From: Peptostreptococcaceae bacterium
GTDB taxonomy: Bacteria > Bacillota > Clostridia > Peptostreptococcales > Anaerovoracaceae
Direction of reading: 5' to 3'
DNA: 6,819 nucleotides
NCBI GenBank assembly: GCA_016650115.1
Contig: JAENWI010000073.1
Coordinates: 1 to 6,819, forward strand
This document shows positions 1-6,819 of the stretch, piece by piece (the first letter of the stretch is position 1; the number at the start of each line of letters is the position of its first letter). Under the pieces are notes generated by a model. It was not told the DNA's origin, ran no database searches, and saw nothing but the letters and a program-made list of their open reading frames with translations. A program made the position numbers and the translations under genes.

Positions 1-366
1 CTGGAGGAAGCAGCTGTTCTTATGAGAGATAACAGAATCAGCACTCTTGCGGTTGTCAGCAATGATAAGCTTGTAGGAATTATTACGGAGAGCGATATTT
101 TTGAAGCTTTCATAGAACTGCTCGGTTTTAAAGATGTGGGTAGCAGAATTGCAATTGAATCCAATGATGTGCCTGGCGCACTAGGAGATATTGGGGAAAT
201 TTTCAAATTATTCAATGCAAATATTACTCATATAGCAGCTTACAGAGGACCAGGCGGAAGAAGTGATGTCGTTATCAGAACAAATGCCCTGAACACTGAG
301 ATGATAGAACAAAAGCTTAAAGAGCATGGATACGTTGTTTTAAGTGTAATAAGAAATCAAGAATAA
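1..366 (+). CDS. CBS-ACT domain protein (AcuB-like), 5' end cut off by window
   Basis: The frame is open from base 1 and ends at TAA 364-366, giving 121 visible residues; the true start lies upstream, and the ATG at base 22 is internal. Residues 1-42 are the end of a CBS domain, with the typical 'STLAVV...LVGIITESDI' core that packs around an adenosyl ligand. Residues about 47-118 form an ACT domain ('VPGALGDIGEIFKLFNANITHI', then a beta strand and 'EQKLKEHGYVVL'), a fold that usually binds small effectors such as amino acids. CBS-CBS-ACT proteins of about 210 residues are commonly annotated as acetoin utilization protein AcuB, so roughly 90-100 residues are probably missing. Their biochemical role is poorly known; nucleotide-sensing regulation is the family-based guess. 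No acetoin gene is visible here, so I give no symbol. The gene ends 24 bases before a strong terminator, so it closes a separate upstream transcription unit. Confidence 0.85.
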   Translation: MEEAAVLMRDNRISTLAVVSNDKLVGIITESDIFEAFIELLGFKDVGSRIAIESNDVPGALGDIGEIFKLFNANITHIAAYRGPGGRSDVVIRTNALNTEMIEQKLKEHGYVVLSVIRNQE

Positions 367-390
367 ATATATATAGTTTAAATGATAAAG

Positions 391-430
391 GCCAATGAGG
401 ATTTCCATCTTTATTGGCTATTTTTTATTT
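391..430 (+). terminator. Rho-independent terminator after the CBS-ACT gene
   Basis: GCCAATGAGGA (391-401) pairs with TCTTTATTGGC (408-418) across the six-base loop TTTCCA. The 11 pairs include two G-T wobbles. The stem is followed by TA and a T-rich tract (421-430, six T, A, three T). The stem plus U-tract is a standard intrinsic terminator and separates the upstream unit from the VOC gene. Confidence 0.85.
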
Positions 431-436
431 AAGTTA

Positions 437-465
437 GTGACTATATCAGTTATATATTATATAAT
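437..465 (+). promoter_or_regulatory. Putative sigma-A promoter for the VOC gene and probable downstream operon
   Basis: A perfect -10 box TATAAT (460-465) lies 17 bases after a -35-like GTGACT (437-442, four of six matches to TTGACA). It sits just past the terminator and 33 bases before the VOC start codon, which is where a promoter is needed. The surroundings are so AT-rich that a chance TATAAT is quite possible, so this is a prediction. No operator or riboswitch-like structure was seen beside it. Confidence 0.5.
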
Positions 466-498
466 TGAGAAAAATATTGTAAAAAATGGAGGTATAAA

Positions 499-861
499 AT
501 GAAATTTTTATGGACAACACTGCAGGTTAGGGATATGGATAAATCATTAAGTTTTTACCAGGAGATAGTTGGTCTGAAATTAAACCATAGACAATTAGCA
601 GGCCCAGGAATTGAGATGGCATTCTTAGGCGAAGGGGATACTCAAATTGAGCTTATTTGTAATAAGAATAATAGCAAAGCTTTTAATGGAGAAGGAATTA
701 CAATTGGTTTTAAGGTTGATTCATTAGAAGAAACGATGAAGATAATAAGAGAAAAAGGAATTATTGTTACAAAAGAAATTTTCATACCTAATCCACATGT
801 TAAATTCTTTTTTGTTAATGACCCAAATAGTTTTCAAGTTCAATTTGTTGAACAAATGTAA
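499..861 (+). CDS. VOC superfamily (glyoxalase/bleomycin-resistance fold) small protein
   Basis: A complete protein of 120 residues with a good GGAGG (488-492) six bases before the ATG. Two beta-alpha-beta-beta-beta modules are visible: residues 1-55 ('LQVRDMDKSLSFYQEIVGLKL' then 'DTQIELIC') and about 66-120 ('GFKVDSLEETMKIIREKG', then 'VNDPNSFQVQFVEQ'). This is the standard length and motif order of single-domain VOC proteins, often automatically named lactoylglutathione lyase. By hand alignment to glyoxalase I, only one of four metal ligands is kept (Glu51); the others are replaced by Trp5, Thr68 (or Ile67) and Gln115. A classical Ni/Zn glyoxalase I activity is therefore doubtful, and a binding or different catalytic role is more likely. 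It is the first gene after the 437-465 promoter and is followed 21 bases later by the FliB-like gene. The fold is confident; the substrate is unknown. Confidence 0.88.
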   Translation: MKFLWTTLQVRDMDKSLSFYQEIVGLKLNHRQLAGPGIEMAFLGEGDTQIELICNKNNSKAFNGEGITIGFKVDSLEETMKIIREKGIIVTKEIFIPNPHVKFFFVNDPNSFQVQFVEQM

Positions 862-882
862 TAGATAAGGCAGAAGAAAGTT

Positions 883-2094
883 ATGGGAACAACCAGAAAA
901 ATAAGAATGGCTACTTATCTTAATGATTTCAAATGTATTGGCGGGGTATGTGAGGATAACTGCTGTATAGGCTGGAGTGTCGAAATTGATAAGAAAACTT
1001 TCTTAAAATACAGAAATTTAAAAGATGTTGAGCTTAAAAAGATTGTAAATAAATATGTATATAAAAATGAGGGCTGTTATGACAGTAAGGTTGATTATGG
1101 GCTTGTTGAATTGAAAAAAAACAAGCATTGCCCTTTTCTAAATGACAAAAAGCTTTGCAGACTGCAGGCAAAACTGGGAGAAAAATATCTTTCAAATGTA
1201 TGTGCCGGATATCCCAGACTGGTAAATGAAGTGAATGGTATTCTGGAATACTCTGCTACCATTTCATGTCCGGAAATAGCAAGACTGGCACTCGCAAATC
1301 AAGAGGGGATTGAATTCCAAGAAAAAAATGCTACTAACTTAAAAGATGACATAATAAATATTTATGTTAACTCAACAGATAATGACAATCATAGCTATGT
1401 CAAGTATTTGCAAGAGCTACGTGAATTAACAATAGACATATTAAAATCAAGAAAATATCCGCTTTGGGAACGTATTTTGATAATTGGACTGGTTTTTCAA
1501 ATGATTCAAGAGTTTACCGATAAGAACGCAGTAGAAAAAATACCTGAACAAATTAAACAATTTGCAAAAAAAATGGATCATCAAGGATTCAAGGAAGAGC
1601 TTAGGATATTACCAGTAAATCAGTTGTTGCAGCTGGAAATTCTTAAAGAAATATCTGATAAATTCAATGATCCAAATGAAATTGACAGCAAAAAATACCT
1701 TTCATTTATAAATGAATTTTATCAGGGTCTTGGTGCAAATAAATACCACTTATTATATAAAGATTTCTATAAACCCTTTATGGACGAAAAGGAATACATA
1801 CTGGAAAATTATCTGGTTAATTATGTTTTTCAAAGTTTATTCCCGGTAGCAGGTAATAATCAACCCTTTATGGACTATGAGCAGCTTGTAATCCGATACA
1901 GTTTGATAAAAATGTATCTTATTGGGATAAGCGGATTTAGAGATGGTCTCACAGAACCCCTGGTCATTGAATTTATTCAAAGCTTTTCAAAAGGTTTAGA
2001 ACATAATTACACTTTTTTTGAAAAAACCGGTAAATATTTGCAGCAGAAGAATTATGATACAATGTACTACACATCCATATTAATCAAAAACTGA
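883..2094 (+). CDS. fliB: Flagellin lysine N-methylase family protein (FliB-like, Cys-cluster)
   Basis: A complete protein of 403 residues. The N-terminal part carries the cysteine cluster of the FliB/YkgJ type: Cys18, Cys23, Cys27 and Cys28 in 'FKCIGGVCEDNCCIGW', then Cys65, Cys83 ('HCPFL'), Cys92 ('LCRLQ'), Cys107 ('NVCAGYPR') and Cys129 ('SCPEIARL'). Such a set is expected to hold a metal or iron-sulfur centre. The remaining 270 or so residues look helical, with no membrane segment or signal peptide. In Salmonella, FliB methylates lysines of flagellin; most clostridial homologues carry the name by similarity only. The ATG at 883 is chosen because the basic 'RKIRMATYL' stretch before the first cysteine resembles the usual start of the family and AAGG/AGAAAG lies upstream (867-880); the ATG at 907 lacks a ribosome site. 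No flagellar gene is in view, so the true target protein is open. Family assignment is firm, the flagellin substrate is not. Confidence 0.82.
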   Translation: MGTTRKIRMATYLNDFKCIGGVCEDNCCIGWSVEIDKKTFLKYRNLKDVELKKIVNKYVYKNEGCYDSKVDYGLVELKKNKHCPFLNDKKLCRLQAKLGEKYLSNVCAGYPRLVNEVNGILEYSATISCPEIARLALANQEGIEFQEKNATNLKDDIINIYVNSTDNDNHSYVKYLQELRELTIDILKSRKYPLWERILIIGLVFQMIQEFTDKNAVEKIPEQIKQFAKKMDHQGFKEELRILPVNQLLQLEILKEISDKFNDPNEIDSKKYLSFINEFYQGLGANKYHLLYKDFYKPFMDEKEYILENYLVNYVFQSLFPVAGNNQPFMDYEQLVIRYSLIKMYLIGISGFRDGLTEPLVIEFIQSFSKGLEHNYTFFEKTGKYLQQKNYDTMYYTSILIKN

Positions 2095-2150
2095 TATAAA
2101 TATGGAAAAAATACAGTGAACATGTTAAAATATTTAATAAATAAACTATT

Positions 2151-2156
2151 AGGAGG
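2151..2156 (+). promoter_or_regulatory. Ribosome binding site that fixes the start of the large protein
   Basis: AGGAGG lies four bases before the ATG at 2161. The same frame is open further upstream with a GTG at 2116 and an ATG at 2122, but neither has a Shine-Dalgarno sequence and the intervening residues (MLKYLINKLLGGS) are simply the translated AT-rich leader and the ribosome site itself. The start is therefore 2161. Confidence 0.85.
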
Positions 2157-2160
2157 TTCT

Positions 2161-5100
2161 ATGAATATTCGTAAAAAACTAGGTATGGATTTTGGAAATA
2201 TAGATCCGATTGCCACAAATGAAGACAGGATTAAGTATATAAATTTCAAATTAGCATCCCTTGGCTTGCCAATATATCATTCAAATGATTCAAACCATAC
2301 ATCGAGTGAGAATTTAATTGAATTATTTGAAGATATCATTAAGGATTACAGAGAAAAAACACGTATGGCCAATGTGAATGAAATTGGGATATACAATAGG
2401 ATAGATAATTTCTTTAAATCTTACTTTCGGGAAAATCTCTCAACACCAAGGGTACCGGAAAAATCTCTGGTTCTTGATCATTACGGCTTGGCAAGAGAAA
2501 TGTCACTTCCGCCTGACGGGAACACATTCTTTAATGAGTATATAAGCAGCTACCGAATCAAACAGGGCATACTGAATAATCCGAAAAATGACAGACGGAC
2601 AACAAAGGGATCATTTCACGTTGTGGAGGGTGGTCTTGCAATCCCTAATGATAAAAAAGCAGTACCTAAAGAGACTTTTCTTAAATTATATGAATCTGCG
2701 GTAAATCCTCCTGAAGAATTGAAGTTGCTTCCATTTACTGCAAACCAGGAAGAAAAGGTTAAAACATTTGTCTCTGTAATGCTCAAACCAACTGTTTCAC
2801 CAATGGTTCCAGGGGCACTAACAGAAAAAGCTATGGAAATTTTATTTGTGGCACCAGGCAGTTTTGTTTCAAGTCTTGACTTTGTTGAGTCTGTTTTTGG
2901 AAACGCGGGAGATCCTAGTTTTCATTGCAATGATGCCGGTTTAGATGTTGATGGCTGGTCAGGCCATACAGGCTATATATTACTTGCACCGCACCTGAAT
3001 AAAATCAGAAAAATCGACCTGGGACTTCCTGATTATGAGAATGCCAATGAAAGACAACGTCGTGACGGGATGTGCTATAAAGATGAAAATGAACTATACA
3101 ATGAAGGAAATCCATTTAAACTTAGTTGTCGTGATAAAAGCGGAGTTGCAGTGACTCTAATTGCAGACAATTACTTCGGGTATTCCAAAAAAGAAATCAA
3201 GACGCAAATTAGCTTCGCAGCAAATCTTTTGGGAAATGTGGAAGAGGAACATGCGGGAGGCACCATTGCTTACCCTAGTCATAACCTTGGGGAGCATTAT
3301 GATACTAATGAGGATACTGACATGGAGGGATATTCTTTTGAGGATGTCATAAAATTTTATGGAGAACAAATGAATCTTCAGGAAGATTATTACGGAATCG
3401 ATAAAAGTAATGGTCAAATTATTTACCTGCCTGAAAACGTAGAAATAGATCTAAACAAAACTGAAATCAAATGGCTGCACTCGGGGAAAGTCAGAACTTT
3501 GAAATTATTGCCATATCACACGTACATTCTACCTAATGGTGAGAAAGTACATATTGAAAAACATCCTGCTGCACCAAACTGGAAGCTTATTTGTACTGAC
3601 CCTGAGGGGACCTTTTGTCATAAACCATGTACGGTTTCCGGCGGTGGTAAATCAGAAATTTCGAAATCTATCAGTAATGCAATCATTTATGGCACTTACT
3701 ACGTGAATGACCTGAAGCAGGATTTGGACACAGTAGAAAACATTCTCAACTATGATTTCAGCAAACGCTGGAGAGATGACCCAACAAGAGTGCGACCTTC
3801 TAGACCGATTTTATCTATTGAACGTACACTTGGTTCTGTCATTAAACTATTATCCCCATCCGTTGAATACACAGATGAATACAATGACTTTATAGCTAAT
3901 ATCCCTAATAATGTGAGAGCCTTATTGTTTATGGTCAAACGTTTTAACCAGGAATCATGGGGAGGTGACTGGCGTTCGCATTTTACAGTGGATGTTATAA
4001 ACGGCAAGCCTGGAAATGAGATTAATTATAATAATCGAAAGATTAGGCCTAGTTATCTGCGTGTCGGGTTTGAAAAAAACCAGTCAGGTAGAATTTTTAA
4101 GTTGAGAATGGATTTTATGCCGAGTGAAAAAATTCAAATGGAAGACGACGTGACTGCATCAGTTCTGGTCCCTGCCAATAAGCTGAAATATTTGAATCCG
4201 GAATACAGGAATGAAAGCTATAAATTTGCAACCAACTGTGAATACCGATTTTTCCAGAGACCGGATGATGCAGTCAAAAAGGGTTATGATTTAGAGGCAG
4301 AAAAAGATTTGTCTAGCAATAATCTTTTTGTGACGAATTTTCAACCGCTCACAAAAGATGATGTAATAAACATCAAGAATGATGTTTTAGGCTACACATA
4401 TTACTCGAATCCGGTAAAAGAGCATATAGATGCATTTCTAAAAGGAGATGATGAATACTGTATCATTTCTTCAGAATCCAGAATAGTAGAGGGAGCGCCA
4501 AGTAAAAATCCAAGATATCTTGAACATCGATCTGACTTTATCGATCCAAGTAAAATTGCTATTTCTGAAATCGGTGTCAGATTCGCCAGAAAAATACCTC
4601 TTGAACATCCGGTACCGTTACCGGTGAATTCGATTTTAGCAGGGCGGAGAAACAACCCTCCTGGTGAAGAAAATGGGAAGAAAATATTGCCTTTATGTGT
4701 ATATAATCCTATTCATTATCAAGAACTTCCAGAATTGTTTATGGATTTCATCAGCAGTTTGACGGGAAAATCACCTTCAACAACGGGCGCTGGTTCTGAA
4801 GGTGCTCTTACAAAGGGTCCTTTTAATATGCTTTTACCGGTTTATGACTTGAACAATGCACTAATATCTTATATCCTTGGTAATTATAAGGGCTTTACAA
4901 CACCTGCAGGACATATAGGACCAAATGTGAGAGTGGATCACGATATTTCAATGCTGGTACCAGAACTTTGGTCCAGGCTGGATGAAACAGAACGAAACCC
5001 TGTAAAATTAATCAATGAAGGTTCTTTTGAAAAAATTGAGGATTTTGTGTACAAGGGGGTGCTGATACCAGCCAGTATATTGGGATATAGAATGACAAAC

Positions 5101-5637
5101 GTATTCTGTCATAAGTACCTTGGTAAAATATTTGATGAACCTCAGGCTGTTTTCAGTGAAGAAATTCTAAAACCGGAAAATCAGAATATGGAAGCATTCG
5201 CTGATGGTGTGTTAAACATCGCAGATGGGCATAAAAAAGCGGCAATGGCATACTTTCAAGACGGGAGTATTGAAGAGGCAATTCCACCTATAAAAGCAAT
5301 TCTTAACATTATGGCTTACGGGGAATACCAGGGGCATACTATCGATGACAGTTTTGTCAGAGATCTTTTTAAGAAGGAAAACGTGCTGCCAAGTGACTGG
5401 TATGCAGCCAGACTGAAAAATAAGCAGTATATTGATGCTGATTTATTAAAGAAGAAGATATGTAATATCGAATCTTTTGTTAATAATCCTGTTAATAAAT
5501 CACTTATACAAGAATTCTGTTACAAAGAGAGACTGGAATCGGCAAAAATAATGTATGATTATTGCTTGTCGGATGCTTATCTGGAGTCTTTAATTGGGAC
5601 CCTTGGCGCAGCACCAATTGCATTGAATCAGAGATAA
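2161..5637 (+). CDS. Probable diphosphate-dependent PEP carboxykinase (PPi-PEPCK, EC 4.1.1.38)
   Basis: A very large, soluble-looking protein of 1158 residues with no signal peptide or membrane segment. I assign it to the PPi-type PEP carboxykinases, which interconvert oxaloacetate plus PPi with PEP, CO2 and Pi; known members from Entamoeba and Propionibacterium are about 1130-1200 residues, twice the size of GTP or ATP enzymes. Visible support: a P-loop at 492-501 (VSGGGKSEIS) matching the PEPCK kinase-1 loop (LSGTGKTTLS in the ATP type), with Lys497 as the expected phosphate-binding lysine; an acidic RDD at 538-540, about where PEPCKs carry their metal-binding Asp pair; and conserved-looking blocks at 255-272 (HCNDAGLDVDGWSGHTGY), 363-380 (EHAGGTIAYPSHNLGEHY), 626-637 (Arg-rich RKIRPSYLRVGF) and 867-889 (a second glycine-rich GKSPSTTGAGSEGALTKGPF). 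It lies 66 bases after fliB and 46 before htpG. The family call comes from memory of size and motifs; otherwise it would be a conserved hypothetical protein. Confidence 0.68.
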   Translation: MNIRKKLGMDFGNIDPIATNEDRIKYINFKLASLGLPIYHSNDSNHTSSENLIELFEDIIKDYREKTRMANVNEIGIYNRIDNFFKSYFRENLSTPRVPEKSLVLDHYGLAREMSLPPDGNTFFNEYISSYRIKQGILNNPKNDRRTTKGSFHVVEGGLAIPNDKKAVPKETFLKLYESAVNPPEELKLLPFTANQEEKVKTFVSVMLKPTVSPMVPGALTEKAMEILFVAPGSFVSSLDFVESVFGNAGDPSFHCNDAGLDVDGWSGHTGYILLAPHLNKIRKIDLGLPDYENANERQRRDGMCYKDENELYNEGNPFKLSCRDKSGVAVTLIADNYFGYSKKEIKTQISFAANLLGNVEEEHAGGTIAYPSHNLGEHYDTNEDTDMEGYSFEDVIKFYGEQMNLQEDYYGIDKSNGQIIYLPENVEIDLNKTEIKWLHSGKVRTLKLLPYHTYILPNGEKVHIEKHPAAPNWKLICTDPEGTFCHKPCTVSGGGKSEISKSISNAIIYGTYYVNDLKQDLDTVENILNYDFSKRWRDDPTRVRPSRPILSIERTLGSVIKLLSPSVEYTDEYNDFIANIPNNVRALLFMVKRFNQESWGGDWRSHFTVDVINGKPGNEINYNNRKIRPSYLRVGFEKNQSGRIFKLRMDFMPSEKIQMEDDVTASVLVPANKLKYLNPEYRNESYKFATNCEYRFFQRPDDAVKKGYDLEAEKDLSSNNLFVTNFQPLTKDDVINIKNDVLGYTYYSNPVKEHIDAFLKGDDEYCIISSESRIVEGAPSKNPRYLEHRSDFIDPSKIAISEIGVRFARKIPLEHPVPLPVNSILAGRRNNPPGEENGKKILPLCVYNPIHYQELPELFMDFISSLTGKSPSTTGAGSEGALTKGPFNMLLPVYDLNNALISYILGNYKGFTTPAGHIGPNVRVDHDISMLVPELWSRLDETERNPVKLINEGSFEKIEDFVYKGVLIPASILGYRMTNVFCHKYLGKIFDEPQAVFSEEILKPENQNMEAFADGVLNIADGHKKAAMAYFQDGSIEEAIPPIKAILNIMAYGEYQGHTIDDSFVRDLFKKENVLPSDWYAARLKNKQYIDADLLKKKICNIESFVNNPVNKSLIQEFCYKERLESAKIMYDYCLSDAYLESLIGTLGAAPIALNQR

Positions 5638-5669
5638 TATTTTAATTTATACGAATAAAAAAGGTTTAT

Positions 5670-5674
5670 GGAGG
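5670..5674 (+). promoter_or_regulatory. Ribosome binding site of htpG
   Basis: GGAGG with a nine-base spacer to the ATG at 5684. It confirms that htpG starts at 5684 (MAVKQFKAES), the usual position for the family. No CIRCE-type inverted repeat or convincing promoter is visible in the 46-base gap, so htpG may be read from upstream or from a promoter inside the preceding gene. Confidence 0.8.
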
Positions 5675-5683
5675 ATAATTTTT

Positions 5684-6819
5684 ATGGCAGTAAAACAATT
5701 TAAAGCAGAATCTAAACGATTGTTGGATTTAATGATTCATTCAATTTATACAAACAAGGAAATTTTTATGAGAGAATTAATCTCAAACGCCAGTGATGCT
5801 ATAGATAAAATGTATTATAAGGCTCTGAACGAAGAAACTATTGATTTCAATAGAGGAGATTATTATATAACCATTACAATAAACAAGGCCAAAAGAACGC
5901 TTACAATTTCTGATACAGGAATAGGTATGTCAAAAGAAGACCTTGATAATAATCTTGGTATTATCGCAAAAAGTGGTTCACTTGCTTTTAAAGATGAAAA
6001 TGAGACTAGGGATGGCTATGATATTATTGGACAATTTGGTGTAGGGTTTTATTCCGCCTTTATGGTAGCTGATAAGGTGACAGTAGTCAGTAAACCATAT
6101 GACAGTGAAGAGGCCTTTAAATGGGAATCCAAAGGCGCTGAAGGGTATTCTGTCACCGCTTTCAAGAAAGACAGCAACGGAACGGAAATTATTCTTAAAA
6201 TTAAAGAAAATGTAGATGATGAAAACTTTGATATTTATTTAGAAGAATATGAAATTAAAAGAATTGTAAAAAAATATTCTGATTTTATCAGTTATCCGAT
6301 AAAAATGGGCGATGAAACGATTAACAGCATGGTACCTATCTGGCGAAAGAATAAAAATGAGTTAAAGGAAGAGGACTATGAAAATTTCTATGCCGAAAAG
6401 CATTATGGCTTTGATAAGCCTTTAAAACATTTTCATATTAGTGTAGATGGTGCAGTTAAATACAATGCAATTCTTTATATACCATCAAAACCATCCTATG
6501 ATTTTTATACAAAAGAGTATGAAAAAGGATTAGAGCTTTATTCCAGCGGTGTAATGATTATGAATAAGTGCGGAGACTTATTGCCAGATTATTTTGGATT
6601 TGTTCAAGGCTTGGTTGACAGCGAAGACTTATCCCTGAATATTTCAAGAGAGATGCTGCAACATGACAGGCAGTTAAGATTAATTGCAAAAAAAATTAAA
6701 GAAAAAATTAAAAGTGAATTATTAAACATGCAGAAGAACTCAAGAGAAAAATATGAAGAATTTTTCAAAAGTTTTGGAAAAACACTGAAATATGGCGTGT
6801 ATAGTGAATTTGGTAAAAA
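5684..6819 (+). CDS. htpG: Molecular chaperone HtpG (bacterial Hsp90), 3' end cut off by window
   Basis: The frame is open from ATG 5684 to the last base, giving 378 residues of a protein usually about 620-640 long; the rest of the middle domain and the C-terminal dimerization domain lie outside. It is an ATP-driven cytosolic chaperone of the GHKL ATPase group. The N-terminal ATP-binding domain is complete: 'MRELISNASDAIDK' (29-42) with the catalytic Glu31 and Mg-binding Asn35, 'SDTGIGM' (76-82) with the adenine-contacting Asp77, and the glycine-rich lid motif 'GQFGVGFYSAFMV' (116-128). The middle domain shows 'LPDYFGFVQGLVDSEDLSLNISREMLQHD', where Arg322 in 'SREMLQ' corresponds to the arginine that contacts the ATP gamma-phosphate. 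All key residues seen are intact, so the gene looks functional as far as visible. It follows the PPi-PEPCK candidate on the same strand. Confidence 0.97.
   Translation, partial: MAVKQFKAESKRLLDLMIHSIYTNKEIFMRELISNASDAIDKMYYKALNEETIDFNRGDYYITITINKAKRTLTISDTGIGMSKEDLDNNLGIIAKSGSLAFKDENETRDGYDIIGQFGVGFYSAFMVADKVTVVSKPYDSEEAFKWESKGAEGYSVTAFKKDSNGTEIILKIKENVDDENFDIYLEEYEIKRIVKKYSDFISYPIKMGDETINSMVPIWRKNKNELKEEDYENFYAEKHYGFDKPLKHFHISVDGAVKYNAILYIPSKPSYDFYTKEYEKGLELYSSGVMIMNKCGDLLPDYFGFVQGLVDSEDLSLNISREMLQHDRQLRLIAKKIKEKIKSELLNMQKNSREKYEEFFKSFGKTLKYGVYSEFGK

Noticed and set aside
2075..2110. Possible hairpin ATCA...TGAT at the end of fliB
   Set aside because: Only four pairs before mismatches and no U-tract follows, so it is not a credible terminator.
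2067..2249. Minus-strand open frame of 60 codons across the fliB end and the start of the large gene
   Set aside because: It overlaps the coding ends and the ribosome site of strong + strand genes, has no recognisable domain, and reads as the AT-rich complement.
3157..3417. Open frames on both strands inside the large gene (minus 3157-3417, plus 3161-3352)
   Set aside because: They lie wholly within a long, family-like reading frame and their translations show no domain; they are shadows.
4609..4624. Near-palindrome CCGGTACCGTTACCGG, 14 of 16 positions symmetric
   Set aside because: It lies inside coding sequence for HPVPLP, where repeated proline/valine codons explain it; no sign of a regulatory site.
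3750..4655. Minus-strand open frames of about 85 codons (3750-4007 and 4401-4655)
   Set aside because: They are antisense to the large gene and have no recognisable motif; chance open frames.
5638..5683. Search for a CIRCE or other heat-shock operator before htpG
   Set aside because: No inverted repeat is visible in this 46-base AT-rich gap.
1..6819. CRISPR arrays, tRNA or rRNA genes, insertion sequences, attachment sites
   Set aside because: No spaced direct repeats, cloverleaf-like segments, transposase motifs or terminal repeats were seen; the window is almost fully coding with ordinary chromosomal genes.

Overview
The window is AT-rich, and every gene it holds reads on the + strand behind a typical low-GC Gram-positive Shine-Dalgarno sequence (GGAGG or AGGAGG before three of the four visible starts). 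Together with the gene content (AcuB-like CBS-ACT protein, FliB-type lysine methylase, Hsp90), this suggests an anaerobic member of the Clostridia (Firmicutes), perhaps near Ruminiclostridium or Acetivibrio. The placement is an inference from composition and families, not from a marker gene.

Layout. At 1-366 is the C-terminal part of a CBS-ACT protein, closed by a clear intrinsic terminator (391-430). A sigma-A-like promoter (437-465) then precedes four genes with short gaps: a small VOC/glyoxalase-fold protein (499-861), a FliB-like cysteine-cluster protein annotated as flagellin lysine N-methylase (883-2094), a very large protein of 1158 residues (2161-5637), and the first 378 codons of htpG, the bacterial Hsp90 (5684 to the window end). 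The gaps are 21, 66 and 46 bases. I see no convincing terminator in them, so the four could share a transcript. There is no gene-free stretch above 300 bases.

The most interesting gene is the large one. Its size and its P-loop (VSGGGKSEIS, which lines up with the LSGTGKTTLS type of loop in ATP-dependent PEP carboxykinase) fit the diphosphate-dependent PEP carboxykinase family (EC 4.1.1.38), known from Entamoeba and Propionibacterium and easily left as 'hypothetical protein'. If that is right, the locus carries a PPi-linked switch between PEP and oxaloacetate, which would suit clostridia that already run PPi-dependent glycolytic steps. The assignment rests on recalled family features and visible motifs, not on an alignment.

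The genes do not form an obvious single pathway. A PEP carboxykinase candidate, a protein methylase, a VOC protein lacking most glyoxalase metal ligands and a chaperone are linked only by position and strand.
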